From Ananas comosus (Eukaryota; Streptophyta; Magnoliopsida; Poales; Bromeliaceae): a stretch of 64,000 bases of DNA. Location of the stretch: positions 1,281,393-1,345,392 of the forward strand of contig NC_033624.1 of the NCBI RefSeq assembly GCF_001540865.1. Reading direction: 5' to 3'. The notes beneath the pieces were generated by a model, which did not search any database, was not told the origin of the DNA, and saw only the letters and a list, made by a program, of their open reading frames with translations. Within the stretch, counting starts at the first letter, position 1. Every line of letters starts with the position of its first letter. Shown here piece by piece: positions 1-10,841 of the stretch. Made by a program: the position numbers and the translations under genes.

Positions 1-2
1 TA

Positions 3-83
3 GGATGCGTTATGGAGCAGCAAGAGGAAGCCCCGGAGATGCTTTGGAATTTCAGCGACTTCCCTAACTATGTTGCTCTCTAA
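3..83 (+). CDS. Possible 3' end of a gene entering from the left
   Basis: One frame is open from the window edge to a TAA at 81-83. It ends in an acidic and aromatic tail (…EMLWNFSDFPNYVAL). Such tails occur at the ends of some plant transcription factors, but I do not recognise the family. The other two plus frames also stay open for 20-30 codons, so this could be chance. The sequence after 83 is AT-rich and resembles a 3' UTR. It needs the upstream sequence to decide. Confidence 0.2.
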   Translation, partial: GCVMEQQEEAPEMLWNFSDFPNYVAL

Positions 84-1035
84 AAAATGACTCTCGCTCT
101 GCTTAGTTTCTTGTTAGTGTTAATGGCTAATATTTCTTGTACAGAGTTATTAGCTTCTGCTTTGGATTTTCGTTAAGTTTTTGGTAGTGTAATTGAAAGC
201 TAGATGCAAAGAGTGATTACAAGGACATAGGATTTGTGTGTTTGAAAATTGCATGCATGCTCAGAGCAGTTTTACTTACAAAGGTTGGTTGGTGGGAGTT
301 AACAACCTTGCTTTGCTTTTCCCTGTTATTTTTCTCTGAATGAGAAGTTGTAATCTGCTATTTTTCTGAAAACAGGACATCTCTTCGTTAGCCTTGGATT
401 GGTTTCTAGGTTAAGGTGCACAATTATTCATGTCACACTGTAATTTAGCGCTTGAGTTTTTCACTCTAGTTCCTAATTAAGTTCTTATCATAATTTTTAT
501 CAGAGCCACAAAATTTTAATTTTAATTTTCCTCCTACGGTGCTCAGATAACAATTTTATATATAAAAAAAGATTATATGATAAGCACATTACTCAATGCA
601 CGTCAAGTATTTTATTTTTCTATTATAACAAACAAATTTCTCGCTGAATCAGAATTGCTTTGTCAGCATTCCCCTGTTCTTGCTCAATATTACAAAAAGA
701 TAAGTGTTAATTTACACTCTGTTTCATTATTTGTAAATAGTAATGGGTATACACTCTCTTTCTTTCATTATTTGTAAATAGTAATGGGTATACACTCTGT
801 TTCCTGTTTGGCTCGTTCACAGCATGAGCGAACGGGAGAAGAGTCGAGAAGCCACGCAAAGAATTAAATTCGTACGCTCGATGACAGAGAACTCTCGTCC
901 TTACCACGAACAAAACCACCTCTCAAGTCCCTTTAATTGGATTACACGCGTCCTCCACTCTCCCACGCGAAGATAAAATGATTCAATCCGTACAATTAAT
1001 GGCCCATCTAAACACCTCAAATCGTACCTAATCAA
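84..1035. other. Intergenic, upstream of the first epoxide hydrolase
   Basis: No gene was found. A perfect or near-perfect direct repeat of about 38 bases lies at roughly 720-800; both units contain the words ATTATTTGTAAATAGTAATGG and TATACACTCT. The last 200 bases should contain the promoter of the first epoxide hydrolase, but no convincing TATA box was identified. Confidence 0.4.
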
Positions 1036-3633
1036 ATGGTGGTGGATTGCATTCGAAGGCTCTGCCACTGCTGCTGCCCCCGTAGCGCTTCTTCTGCGGA
1101 GCCCGAGATCGCAATGGACGTCGGAGGAGAAAACGGGATCACGCATCGGACGGTGGAGGTGAACGGGATCAAGATGCACGTGGCGGAGAAAGGGGAGGGG
1201 CCTGTGGTGCTGCTGTTCCACGGATTCCCGGAGCTCTGGTACACGTGGCGCAACCAGATCCACGGCCTCGCCGCCCGCGGCTTCCGCGCCATCGCCCCCG
1301 ACCTCCGTGGCTACGGCGACTCCGAAGCCCCGCCCGAAGCCGCCGACTATACCATCTTCCACATTGTCGGCGACCTCGTCGCCCTCATAGATACTCTCGG
1401 TTCCGATCAGGTTTAATTCTTAGTCCTTTTTGACGAAAGATAAAAATAAAATAAAAGCAGGCACTGAATTCACGGCAAAGACTTATTTGTTTGCTATTTC
1501 AATCATGTCACTGATGATTCAGTAATCATTTTATCTTTAGAAAGTAAGGTGGATGCGTTGTGACAGCTTTGTCAGCTACGGTACTATCTGTTAATTTATA
1601 TTTTTGAATTTGTTTTCTACATGATCAGTCGTTTTAGTTCAGATTTATTAGAGTTAATTCTTAAACTTTTTAATATTTAAAAGGTTAAATTTACCGTATT
1701 AGTAGGTATTTGTGGTGGGGCACGACTGGGGTGCGATTATAGCGTGGAACCTGTGCATGTTTCGGCCGGAGAAGGTGAAGGCGTTGGTGAATCTGAGCGT
1801 AGCGTTTGCGCCGCGGAACCCGGCGCGGAAGCCGGTGGAGTATCTGAGGTCCCTCTATGGTGACGACTACTACGTGTGCCGATTCCAGGTATTGTGTAAA
1901 TTTAATTTTAAGCCACTACTACATTATTGCCCATGTATTGAGTATTCAATTTATTAACTCATCTTTAGGAAATTGTTTTCTGCACACAGCTATATCTGTG
2001 TGAATTTTATAGTCAAGTTAGAATTTCAAAGCTCAGTTTTGAAACAAAGGCTGATATTTTGTGACATGCATTGGAAGGAGTTGAACTGGACAACTAGATT
2101 TTTACTGATAAATGTAATATAAACTATCTGAAATTTATTGCTAGACTAGACAACAAAGATTATAAATTTTAGATGCTCTTCTACCTATGATTAAGTAGTC
2201 CGAGAATTCAAAATTTTAATAGCTGATACAATGAGATTTCATATTCAATTTTAGATCCCGAAGCTCATGATTTTCAAGAATTGGTCTACATGTAGATTGT
2301 CTCAAAGTAGATTTGTATTCAACCCCAGGTTCATTTCAGGTTTAATTCATTGTTTTTACTTTTCCCATTGTTAAATACCTCTACTTAACTGAAATACCTC
2401 TACTTAACTGAGCTCAACCAAATAGAAATATCTACAGTTTTCTGCTACCCTGAGTCATGGAATATCTACCGTATTTCTGAAATAGGTTACATTGTTTTTT
2501 GAATATTTTTTTCCCCGTGAGCTTATATTGCTTTTTGAAATCGTATTCTTCTGAAGAAACTAACTAATGATAAGTGGTACATTTAAGATTAGTATGATAA
2601 TGCCTTGAAGAAGAACAATGCACAAATTAGGAATGTTATATGTAGTTATGCATTTTACATGCGTACTGTTATTTGCAAATCTGTTGATGTTCTGCTTTGA
2701 CCCATTTTGAGCTCTGAAACTTTGTTTCTCTGGTATCACCTGTTTGAGTAAACTGGAACATAACCTTACTGGCTTAGCTGTTATCTAGAAAAGATCTTTA
2801 ATATATGCTTTGCATTTGACGTTTGAAAATCGTGGTAATTCATGTGGTTGATACTGCAATTCCCTGTTTTTAGCTTTATGATGCCTGCATTTGATATGAT
2901 AGGAACCAGGAGTGATAGAAGCAGAATTTGCTCGCCTTGGGACTACATTGGTACTCAAAAAGTTCTTAACATATCGTACTCCCGGCCCCCTATTTATCCC
3001 CAGGGAAGGTTGGGGTTCGCCAAATGACCAAATTCCTTTGCCTCCTTGGCTATCTGAAGAGGACATCAAATACTACGCGAGCAAATTCGAGAAGACCGGT
3101 TTCACGGGCGCGCTGAACTACTACAGATCCTTAGACACGTAAGTCCTCCTCGACAAACTTTGGTTTCGTCCACGGTGCAAGTTCCACAGAAACATAACCT
3201 ATGCCATTTTAATTATCCTATGCTCTTTTTCATACTGTCAAATGAACTTCTGAGAGACTTACGCAACAATCTTGTTAGAAGGACAAAGCACACATAGTAC
3301 TTATAATGGTTAATATCCTAAATAATTAACATTTCACCTGTATGTAATGCCTCCGAAAGTAGTAATATCATGTGAACTGCATACAGAAACTGGGAGCTCA
3401 CGGCGCCATGGACTGGAGCGCAAATTAAGGTCCCGACCAAGTTCATCGTGGGGGATCTGGACTTGACTTACCATATCCCTGGGATCCAGGACTTCATCAA
3501 CAAGGGTGGTCTCAAGAAGTACGTCCCGAACCTCGACGAAGTGGTTGTTATGAAGGGAGTGGGTCACTTCATCAATGAAGAAAAACCGAATGAGATTACC
3601 GAGCATATATCCAGTTTCTTTAAGAAATTCTGA
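1036..3633 (+). CDS. Soluble epoxide hydrolase, copy 1 of 3
   Basis: Alpha/beta-hydrolase epoxide hydrolase (EC 3.3.2.10 type). Plant members hydrate fatty-acid epoxides in cutin and defence lipid metabolism. Exons are 1036-1410, 1706-1888, 2903-3138 and 3387-3633, with GT-AG introns and 346 codons. Visible catalytic parts: oxyanion-hole HGFP at residues 62-65, nucleophile D132 in GHDWGA, a lid tyrosine in NYYR (259-260), acid D290 in VGDLDLTYH and base H325 in GVGHF. All are intact. The first ATG adds a Cys/Arg-rich 26-residue leader ending before MDVGGENG. The second ATG at 1114 would give 320 residues, which matches the sister genes (319 and 317) better, so the leader may be untranslated or a copy-specific extension. 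It is the first gene of a same-strand tandem array. Confidence 0.93.
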
Positions 3634-4611
3634 CATTGTGTGTGATGATATTTTTTCGCTAAATTATACAGATTATTTATATTCATGCTGTTTGCAAGTA
3701 ACCGTATTGTAAGTATATACACAAATAAGCTTAGTGGGTGTCAGTATATGTGCGGTAATTATATGAAGTGAGGGTGTTGTTGTATGTGTGAATTCAATTG
3801 AACATACTGGTAATGTTTCTATGTGGAGCCTTCATTTGTCTCATCAAAGTTTCAACAGGTCCAGGGAAGGGTTATAATATATTATTTGCAAAGTTTTAGG
3901 GCACGGCGCGTATATATGGACTTAAAATTAAGTGTCAGAAAATAAAGAGAGACTATGGGAACTGACTATTTTTCATTGATACTTCATATTTGGCATTTAA
4001 AAATATCATCAATGAGAAGATCAGTTAATAACATTTGTTTACTGCTTGTTTGGTTAATTGATCTTAAAAATCAATTGCTACAAACCACCTCTGTATGTAA
4101 CATTTGTGGCCATGGATCCAGAGCTCCAAACCACCTCTGTATGTAACTTGTTGCTAGTCGCTAACCGTACATCTAAGATTTTTGTGATTTAAATTCCCGC
4201 ATACTTTAAAAGTAGATGGAGTCCCCACAGTATCTTTTTTAGCTAGACATCCTGGTGCTTTTCAAGATCTCAATAAATGCATTACTTGTCCAAGGAAAGC
4301 CCTCAACGCTACATGAGATGTACTTCAGAATATTATTGATCAACCACTTTCACGCAACATACTCCTTTTTAATTAATTTTGGAAACTACATGTTAATCTT
4401 CTAATTCGTCAATAATATTCTGAGTTGTATTATACACAGGTACACTTTAGTGCCCACAAAATGGTGTTTTGTTACACGTATTAAGCTGATATTAATTCTC
4501 AAAGATGCCCACCGAAGTACACGTGTCTGTCTCGCAGCCGGAAAAGTAAACGGCATTTAAAGCTGGAACAGTAATAACCTGAGCAGTTGCGCCAAAAGCC
4601 GTGCTGCTCAA
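3634..4611. other. Intergenic after epoxide hydrolase copy 1
   Basis: Presumed 3' UTR followed by AT-rich DNA. A 21-base word beginning CAAACCACCTCTG is repeated about 46 bases apart at 4080-4146. No gene was seen. Confidence 0.4.
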
Positions 4612-4783
4612 TGTTAAATATAAAAATGTTTAAACACCGTTCTCTAACAGCTTAAATTTTTAAAGTATAACGGTTATTTCACATGGTATCAGAGCAGGAG
4701 GTCCTGAGTTCGAGTCACGTCAGGCTCTTAGCATATTAATTTTCTCTCATTTAAGCTTTTAGAGTACAACGGTTGTTTCACAC
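4612..4783 (+). mobile_element. TRIM-like miniature LTR retrotransposon remnant
   Basis: A 72-bp LTR-like block (4612-4683) starts TGTTAAATA and ends TTTCACA. It is followed directly by TGGTATCAGAGC (4684-4695), the usual initiator-tRNA-Met primer-binding site of plant LTR elements. After about 45 bases a second block (about 4738-4783) repeats the last half of the LTR (TTTAAGCTTTTAGAGTACAACGG against TTAAATTTTTAAAGTATAACGG), ending again in GTTTCACA. The element has no coding capacity and the second LTR lacks its 5' half. This arrangement of LTR, PBS, tiny interior and LTR defines TRIM elements. Confidence 0.6.
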
Positions 4784-5686
4784 TCAAGGTTAAACCCAAA
4801 AATATGGGAGGAATTAAATCTACGGCAACACAGTACGAGAAATTTAAATAAAATGAATCCTGATATCTTATTACTTACAAGATGATCTAATAAAAAATAA
4901 ATTTAAAAATATATATTAACTAAAAATAAAGAATAAGCAATGCTATTTACATGCCGAGAGTAAGTATAAATTTTACACATTATTTACCTAACATTTAATT
5001 TTATAATGCTAGTTTTATCATAAGTTTATTTTTTGATACCCAATATCTTAAAAACCTTGCGTGTACTCTTGAATAAGTAGAGTGTACTCTTGAATAAGTA
5101 GAGTGTAAGATTTAAAAATATATTTTTGAATGTGCCGTATTATTTCTCATAATGAATTCGCCTGAACAATCAGTACAACATTTCTCTTGTAGATACTCTC
5201 GATGTATACAACGAATGGTAATTTTAGTTGCGAGTAGTAATTAACAACTGTTAATGCTCTGAACGGTGACACCTGCAAGAAACGCATTATGGTGTATGTA
5301 CTTAGTAAGCTCTCTGCCTTAATTATTATAAAATTTTTTGCAGAGTATAAATAATTAAAATATTACACTTTAATTTAAAACACAATTATTTTACATAAAT
5401 CCACGATCTTATTATTTTTCTCTCATCTATTTTAGTTCCAATTTGGTTCATTAATAGCGTAAGCATTACAAGGATCAAAAAATAAGACAAAAATAACAAG
5501 TTATTTATTTGTATAAAAATTATATCATAGACTTATAGTATGCATATGGTAATTAATAAACTGGTTAAGGCATAATGTTTACAGATTTGTCAAAAAATAA
5601 AGAAGCCTATCTCTTAATTTATGCGCATTCGTTAATTAGTATCAAATCTCTTTGGCAGATTAATTTGCGAGTAATTAAGCATGGAT
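4784..5686. other. AT-rich intergenic stretch
   Basis: No gene was seen. A 21-base unit (TGTACTCTTGAATAAGTAGA) is tandemly duplicated near 5060-5103. The rest is AT-rich DNA without recognisable features. Confidence 0.4.
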
Positions 5687-5695
5687 TAAGGAGGA
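5687..5695. repeat. Left 9-bp target-site duplication of the MULE
   Basis: TAAGGAGGA occurs immediately left of the element and again at 7447-7455 immediately right of it. A 9-bp duplication is the hallmark of Mutator-superfamily insertion. Confidence 0.85.
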
Positions 5696-6042
5696 GGCCT
5701 TTTTGCATAAAAAATTCACTTATTTTGGGCTTTTGCAAAATCGGGCCACTTTTTTCGTTTTTGCAGATTCGGTCCGTTTTTTCAGTAAATTGACCAAAAT
5801 ACTTTTATTATTTTTTCTCTTTCCTCTTTCTCTCTCCTCTTCGTTTCTGTCGTTCTTTTTTTTTTCTCGCCGAAAAAAAAGAGGCGGATCGGACCGTCGC
5901 CTCCCTCCTCACCCTCCTTCACCGTTGCCTCCCTCCTCACCCTCCTCTCCACCGCCCACGACCCCAACTCCTCTCCCCCGCCGCTGCCGCCGAGTCCACC
6001 CCCACCGTCGTCTCCGTCGCCGTCGCCGAGCCCACGGCCATG
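5696..6042 (+). repeat. Left terminal inverted repeat of the Pack-MULE
   Basis: The inner half is C/T-rich, encoding nothing obvious. The outer part reads GGCCTTTTTGCATAAAAAAT and is the reverse complement of 7100-7446 with scattered mismatches. The inner end is marked by CCACGGCCATG just before the N at 6043. Confidence 0.85.
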
Positions 6043-6299
6043 NGATCGTCTCCCTCTTCACGCGAAGCTCCGCCGCCGAGCCCCTTCTCCTCTCCCCCGC
6101 TGCCGCCGCCGAGCCCACCCCCACCGTCGTCTCCGTCGTCGTCGTCGTCGCCGTCGCCGAGCCCACGTCCCGCCCCTTGCCGACCGCCTCGTCACCCTCC
6201 AATCGCCTTGTCACTCCCCTTGCTGAGCCCTCGTCACCCCCACCGTCGTCTTCGTCGCCGTCACCGTCGTCTCGATTGCCGTCGCCAAGCCCACGCCCC

Positions 6300-6585
6300 A
6301 TTAATGGTGTAATGGTGCACCATTGCACCATTACACCATAAAAATGGTGTAATGGTGCACCATTGCATCATTACACCATGAAATTACACTATTAATGGTG
6401 TAATGGTGCACCATTACATCATTAATGGTGTAATGGTGCATTGGTGTAATGGTGTAATGGTGCACCATTAATGGTGTAATGGTGCAATGGTGCACCATTA
6501 CACTAATGGTGCACCATTACACCATTACACCATGAAATTACACCATTAATGGTGTAATGGTGCACCATTATACCATTACGACGAA
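6300..6585. repeat. Short palindromic repeat block inside the Pack-MULE
   Basis: The region is built from alternating TGGTGTAATGG and CCATTACACCA words joined at TGCACCA/TGGTGCA, so many overlapping perfect palindromes of about 26 bp form. Some units carry TTAATGG linkers or a GAAATTA spacer. It has cruciform or hairpin potential, and no coding constraint is visible. Confidence 0.8.
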
Positions 6586-6675
6586 GAAGAAGCAGCCGCA
6601 GCGCGCCCGCGTGCCCGCCCGCTGCCGCTGCGTGCACCGGCCCGCGTGCACCATTACACCATTACAAAGAAGAAG

Positions 6676-6935
6676 AAGCAGTCGTCGGAGATCGCGACGG
6701 CGGCCGACGCTGCCAGAGCGGAGCGCCGGGCGGCGCGCGTCGCGGCCGCCCTCGACCGGCGCGACGTCTACGGCTGCGACACCCCGCTCTACCTCGTCGC
6801 CCGCCTCCCGCGCGCCCCCAGTCTCGCCGCGGCGCTCGCGGTCGCCGGTGCCGACCCCTCCCTGCAGAACGCCGCCGGGTGGACGCCGCTTGGCGAGGCC
6901 GGAAATCGCCGTGGCGCGCCCCGTGCTCTTACAGG
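6676..6935 (+). pseudogene. Captured fragment of an ankyrin-repeat (ANKRD13/GPCR-chaperone-like) gene
   Basis: One plus frame reads through a typical ankyrin unit: RRDVYGCDTPLYLVARL, then AGADPSLQNAAGWTPLGEA. Plant ANKRD13-like (GPCR-chaperone) proteins have the matching order RRDV.GR.TPLHLAVRL … AGAD.SLQN..GW..LQEA. The expected continuation (EIAVARPVL) appears in another frame, so the copy is frameshifted near 6898. The fragment begins and ends inside repeats and has no start codon, remaining domain or stop of the parent gene. It is a captured host gene piece, not a functional gene. The family assignment is from memory of the family, not a search. Confidence 0.65.
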
Positions 6936-7099
6936 AAGAAGAAGAAGAAGAAGAAGAAGAAGAAGAAGAAGAAGAAGAAGAAGAGGGGAAAAAAGAAGTG
7001 CTCCAGCAGGAGGAAGAAGAAGAAGAAAAAGAAAAAGAACGAGAGAAAAAAAAAAAAAAAAAAGAACGCGCCCGACNGCGGCCATGGGGCCGCCGCCGC

Positions 7100-7446
7100 C
7101 ATGGCCGTGGGCTCGGCGACGGCGACGGAGACGACGGTGGGGGTGGACTCGGCGGCAGCGGCGGGGGAGAGGAGAGGGGGTCGTGGGCGGTGGAGAGGAG
7201 GGTGAGGAGGGAGGCAACGGTGAAGGAGGGTGAGGAGGGAGGCGACGGTCCGATCCGCCTCTTTTTTTTCGGCGAGAAAAAAAAAAGAACGACAGAAACG
7301 AAGAGGAGAGAGAAAGAGGAAAGAGAAAAAATAATAAGGATATTTTGATCAGTTTGCTGAAAAAGCGGACCGAATTTGCAAAAATAAAAAAGATGGTCCG
7401 ATTTTGTAAAAGTTCAAAATAAGTGAATTTTTTATGCAAATTGGCC
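7100..7446 (-). repeat. Right terminal inverted repeat of the Pack-MULE
   Basis: Reverse complement of the left TIR, from CATGGCCGTGG at the inner end to GGCC at the outer end. Both arms have the same length, which supports the boundary call. Confidence 0.85.
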
Positions 7447-7455
7447 TAAGGAGGA
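7447..7455. repeat. Right 9-bp target-site duplication of the MULE
   Basis: TAAGGAGGA, identical to 5687-5695. Confidence 0.85.
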
Positions 7456-7625
7456 TGAGAAGGCTCTCCATAAAGAGCAGCTCACCTACCTGTACTGCAG
7501 TACTGCCACGAGATAAAGTTCGCCTCGTCACTTTTCTTCGGATCGTCCGTTCCCCAATGCAGCCTCTGCCAACTCCCTCATTTATTAATCCCTTTCCCTA
7601 ACTTTATATTTCTGTAGATTAATAA

Positions 7626-7661
<36 letters not shown>

Positions 7662-7750
7662 CTTATCGATCATGCACACTACTATAGAGTATAGACTAGA
7701 TCTAGAGAGAGAGAGTAGAGAGTGGAGAAGGAGAAAGAGAGGTACGTAGA
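7456..7750 (+). promoter_or_regulatory. Presumed promoter and 5' leader of epoxide hydrolase copy 2
   Basis: Contains a (CT)n tract at about 7628-7642 running into a (TA)n tract to about 7661, then a GA-rich leader up to the ATG at 7751. The TA tract is the only TATA-like candidate. The Pack-MULE ends only about 300 bp upstream of the start codon. Confidence 0.4.
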
Positions 7751-10060
7751 ATGGATGATGACACGATCACGCATCGGACGATGGAGGTGAACGGGATCAA
7801 GATGCACGTGGCGGAGAAGGGGGAGGGTGCGGTGGTGCTGCTGCTGCACGGATTCCCTGAGCTTTGGTACTCGTGGCGGCACCAGATCGTCTCCCTCGCC
7901 GCCCGCGGCTTCCGCGCCGTCGCCCCCGACCTCCGTGGCTTCGGCGGCACCGACGCTCCGCTCTCCGCCGCCTCCTACACCATGCTCCACGTCGTCGGCG
8001 ATATCGTCGCACTCATCCACGCCCTCGGTCAAGATAAGGTCCTCTTTTCGATCACTTTCAAAACAAATTTAATCTCAAATAAATTATGTCACGTGTACTG
8101 ACTAAATATATATATATATATATATAAAATAAAATTTATAAATAAAAGATTCGAACTAATAGTGTTGCATTAGTAAGTAGATTTAGTCCGGTGCAATAAC
8201 GTAAAATAAATTACTGTATATATAAGATTATTGTATTTAGTTCCTTTGGTAGATTTTAGCAATTTTGAGAATAAAGTTTATACTCAAGTTCGAATTTAAA
8301 TTTAAAATTTTATATTAAAATTTAAATATTATTTTAAATTTTAAATTTAAATTCTAATTTTGAGTTTGCATTTTAAATATAATTTTTTTTAGAATCCAAA
8401 TTTTGAATTCAAATTTAAAGATTTAGATTTGAATTTTAAATTCAAATTTAGATTTTGAATTTAAATTTTGAAAATTTTCATCAGCTATAAGATTACTAGT
8501 AATTAGTATATTCAAGATATATATCCATCCCCTTTTTCAGTAACATTTTTAGTATAATCCTATAGTGTTAGTAATTTTGCATTGCCCACGGAATTTCACG
8601 CATAATGAATCAAACACATTAAATTTTCTAAAAAATTTACGAGATTCTTAATAATTCGGACAGGATATAATGCGAATGAAATGCGCTCTAACAGAATATA
8701 CAAAATATATATTTAATTATAAAGAGCTCAAGAATTCGTCCGCATATTTGTTTGTATACCGCTTAAAAGTGTCTATGCTTTGATAAATAGCCCATATTTT
8801 CATGCCAAAAGTAATATCATCAATTGAAAAAATAAGAATTTTTACGGTAGCTTTTCTAACGCGAGAAAACTCTCATAGAAATAAAAACTATTTCTAACAA
8901 AAAGGTTATTTTTGTTATTTCTCAGCTTGTACAAACACATTTATTAGCCTAGTACATGCATGTTGCATTTTGTAACTTTTGTAGTACTATACACATGAAT
9001 GAATGCTTCTATTTTTAAGGAAAACATACGCAAAATTCTCTTAAAATTGAAGCAAAAAAAAAAAAAAAAACAACAACAACAAGAAGAAGAAAAGGCGTAA
9101 TAATTAAGTTCCTAGTGTTTGTGCATGAAAGGTGTTTGTGGTGGGTCACGACTGGGGGGCGATGGTGGCGTGGAGCCTGTGCATGTTTCGGCCGGACAAG
9201 GTGACGGCGCTGGTGAACCTCAGCGTGGCTTTCCAGCCGCGGAGTCCGCACCTGAAGCCGCTAGAGGTGTTAAGGGCCATCTACGGCGACGACTACTACA
9301 TATGCGCATTTCAGGTCAAATTTAGACTCCGATAAAATTAATGGACAGCTTAAATTGAGCCTTGTTAATTCATCATTGAAGCGAATGATCAAAATAAACC
9401 CAGTACTGCAGGATCCGGAACGATCCGAAGCCGAATTCGCTCGCATTAACACCGGGTTGCTGCTGAAGAAATTCTTCACATACCGCGATCCACTCCCGGT
9501 TATTGTGCCAAGAGGAAACGGATTTGGATCGCTCCCTGATAAGGAAATTGTGCTTCCACCTTGGCTCTCGGAAGAGGACATCAACTACTACGCGAGCAAA
9601 TTCGAGAAATCCGGCTTCACCGGAGGATTGAACTACTACCGCGCTCTGGACTCGTGAGTATTTCTCCCGCGATTGTATTTTACTATTCTATCATTTTATT
9701 CATCAGTTGTATTCAACCTCCTGCAGGATAGTAAAATATAAATGCACTAAAACAACAACATATAGAAATATTTAAATTTTAAAAAAAAACTTTTCACTGT
9801 TTCAAATGTGCAGGACCTGGGAGCTCACGGCGCCGTGGACGGGAGTGGAGATCAGAGTACCAGCCAAGTTTATTGTGGGGGATCAGGATTTAACGTACCA
9901 TATCCCAGGTGCTAAGGAGTACATACACGAGGGTGGGTTCAAGAGAGATGTCCCCCTCTTACAAGAGGTTGTTATCATGGTAGGAGTGGGCCATTTCATC
10001 AACCAGGAGAAGCCACAGGAGATTGCTGATCACATCTACGAGTTCATCAAAAAGTTTTGA
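7751..10060 (+). CDS. Soluble epoxide hydrolase, copy 2 of 3
   Basis: Same enzyme family as copy 1, 319 residues. Exons are 7751-8038, 9132-9314, 9412-9653 and 9814-10060, all GT-AG, with phases identical to the other copies and with exons 2 (183 bp) and 4 (247 bp) of identical length. Catalytic residues are intact: HGFP, nucleophile D103 in GHDWGA, lid tyrosines in NYYR (232-233), acid D263 in VGDQDLTYH and base H298 in GVGHF. The ATG at 7751 begins MDDDTITHRTMEVNG and gives the usual plant length. Intron 1 (1.09 kb) is AT-rich with degenerate AAATTT-type repeats around 8270-8480. Expected to be cytosolic or peroxisomal, but no clear terminal targeting tripeptide is seen (ends IKKF). Confidence 0.94.
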
Positions 10061-10796
10061 TTGTGTAATGTACCTAGCTAATTTTATTAGGTGTAGTAGT
10101 AAGTGGTTTTAGGAATAAATTTAAGCAGCTGGCGAAACTATTAAATTATTTGAAACAATAGTTCGCTAGTAGTTTATGTTATTGGAGTGCAACTACTGTT
10201 TCATATAATTTATCAGAAACTAACTATTTTTATGAGCTGTGAATGCATGACTTTAACACTTTTTTTTTTTTTTAGTATCTTTATAAATTGCTGATGTATT
10301 AATTTTAGTTAACACAGATAATTTTCTTAGAGTACTTGCATGGACCAATTACAAATCTCCTACTTTGGTGGACGAGTAGTATGGCCAAGTGACTAGATTG
10401 TAATATAAATCATCTCATGAGTGAAATATATTATCATACAAGATAATTTGTGGAGCAAAAATCAAGATCTCAACCAAATAAAGTTTTCGACGATAATTTC
10501 TTGAGACATCCGAATGTAGCATGTAGATTCGGAAAGCTGGTCTTAAGATGGGCTATGTTTAATTAGGCCCATTTCCAGCCCAACAATGGGCACGGATATT
10601 GGTTAATCCGGAAATAAAGATTCGGCCGTCTATTTCGACCATTCTGGCCTTGCAAACACAGTAACTAATCCTCCACCGTTCGTCGCTTTCCTTTCCCTTG
10701 CATTTGACACGATCACATCCCTATCATAAGATTAGATTATATCTAAAACTCTCTGCTTCATTTAAAAAAAAAAAAGAAGAAGAAAGAACAAAGATC

Positions 10797-10802
<6 letters not shown>
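10061..10802. other. Intergenic between epoxide hydrolase copies 2 and 3
   Basis: The 3' flank of copy 2 and the promoter region of copy 3. No repeat element was recognised and no clear TATA box was assigned. Confidence 0.4.

Positions 10803-10838
<36 letters not shown>
10803..10838 (+). repeat. (GA)n microsatellite abutting the start codon of epoxide hydrolase copy 3
   Basis: About 18 GA units end directly at the ATG (10839-10841), so the repeat is the last part of the 5' leader. GA-rich leaders are possible BBR/BPC (GAGA-binding) sites in plants. The function here is inferred only from position. Confidence 0.75.

Positions 10839-10841
<3 letters not shown>

Larger units (their letters stand above)
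5696..7446. mobile_element. Pack-MULE (Mutator-like element with captured gene sequence)
   Basis: This non-autonomous Mutator-like element starts and ends GGCC, has near-identical terminal inverted repeats of about 347 bp (5696-6042 and 7100-7446) and is flanked by a perfect 9-bp duplication (TAAGGAGGA). No transposase was seen. The interior contains a partial direct repeat of the inner TIR sequence (about 6060-6180), a block of short palindromic TGGTGTAATGG/CCATTACACCA repeats (6300-6585), a GC-rich fragment of an ankyrin-repeat gene (about 6676-6935) and purine-rich GAA and A tracts (6936-7062). The N bases at 6043 and 7077 sit just inside the TIRs, so the interior length and order may be imperfect. 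It lies between epoxide hydrolase copies 1 and 2, ending about 300 bp before the start codon of copy 2. Confidence 0.88.

Noticed and set aside
5703..6341. Long Pro/Ser/Arg-rich and Glu/Lys-rich open frames on both strands (5703-7439)
   Set aside because: They are translations of GC- and purine-rich simple sequence in the Pack-MULE TIRs and GAA tracts. No domain and no start context; only the ankyrin fragment is meaningful.
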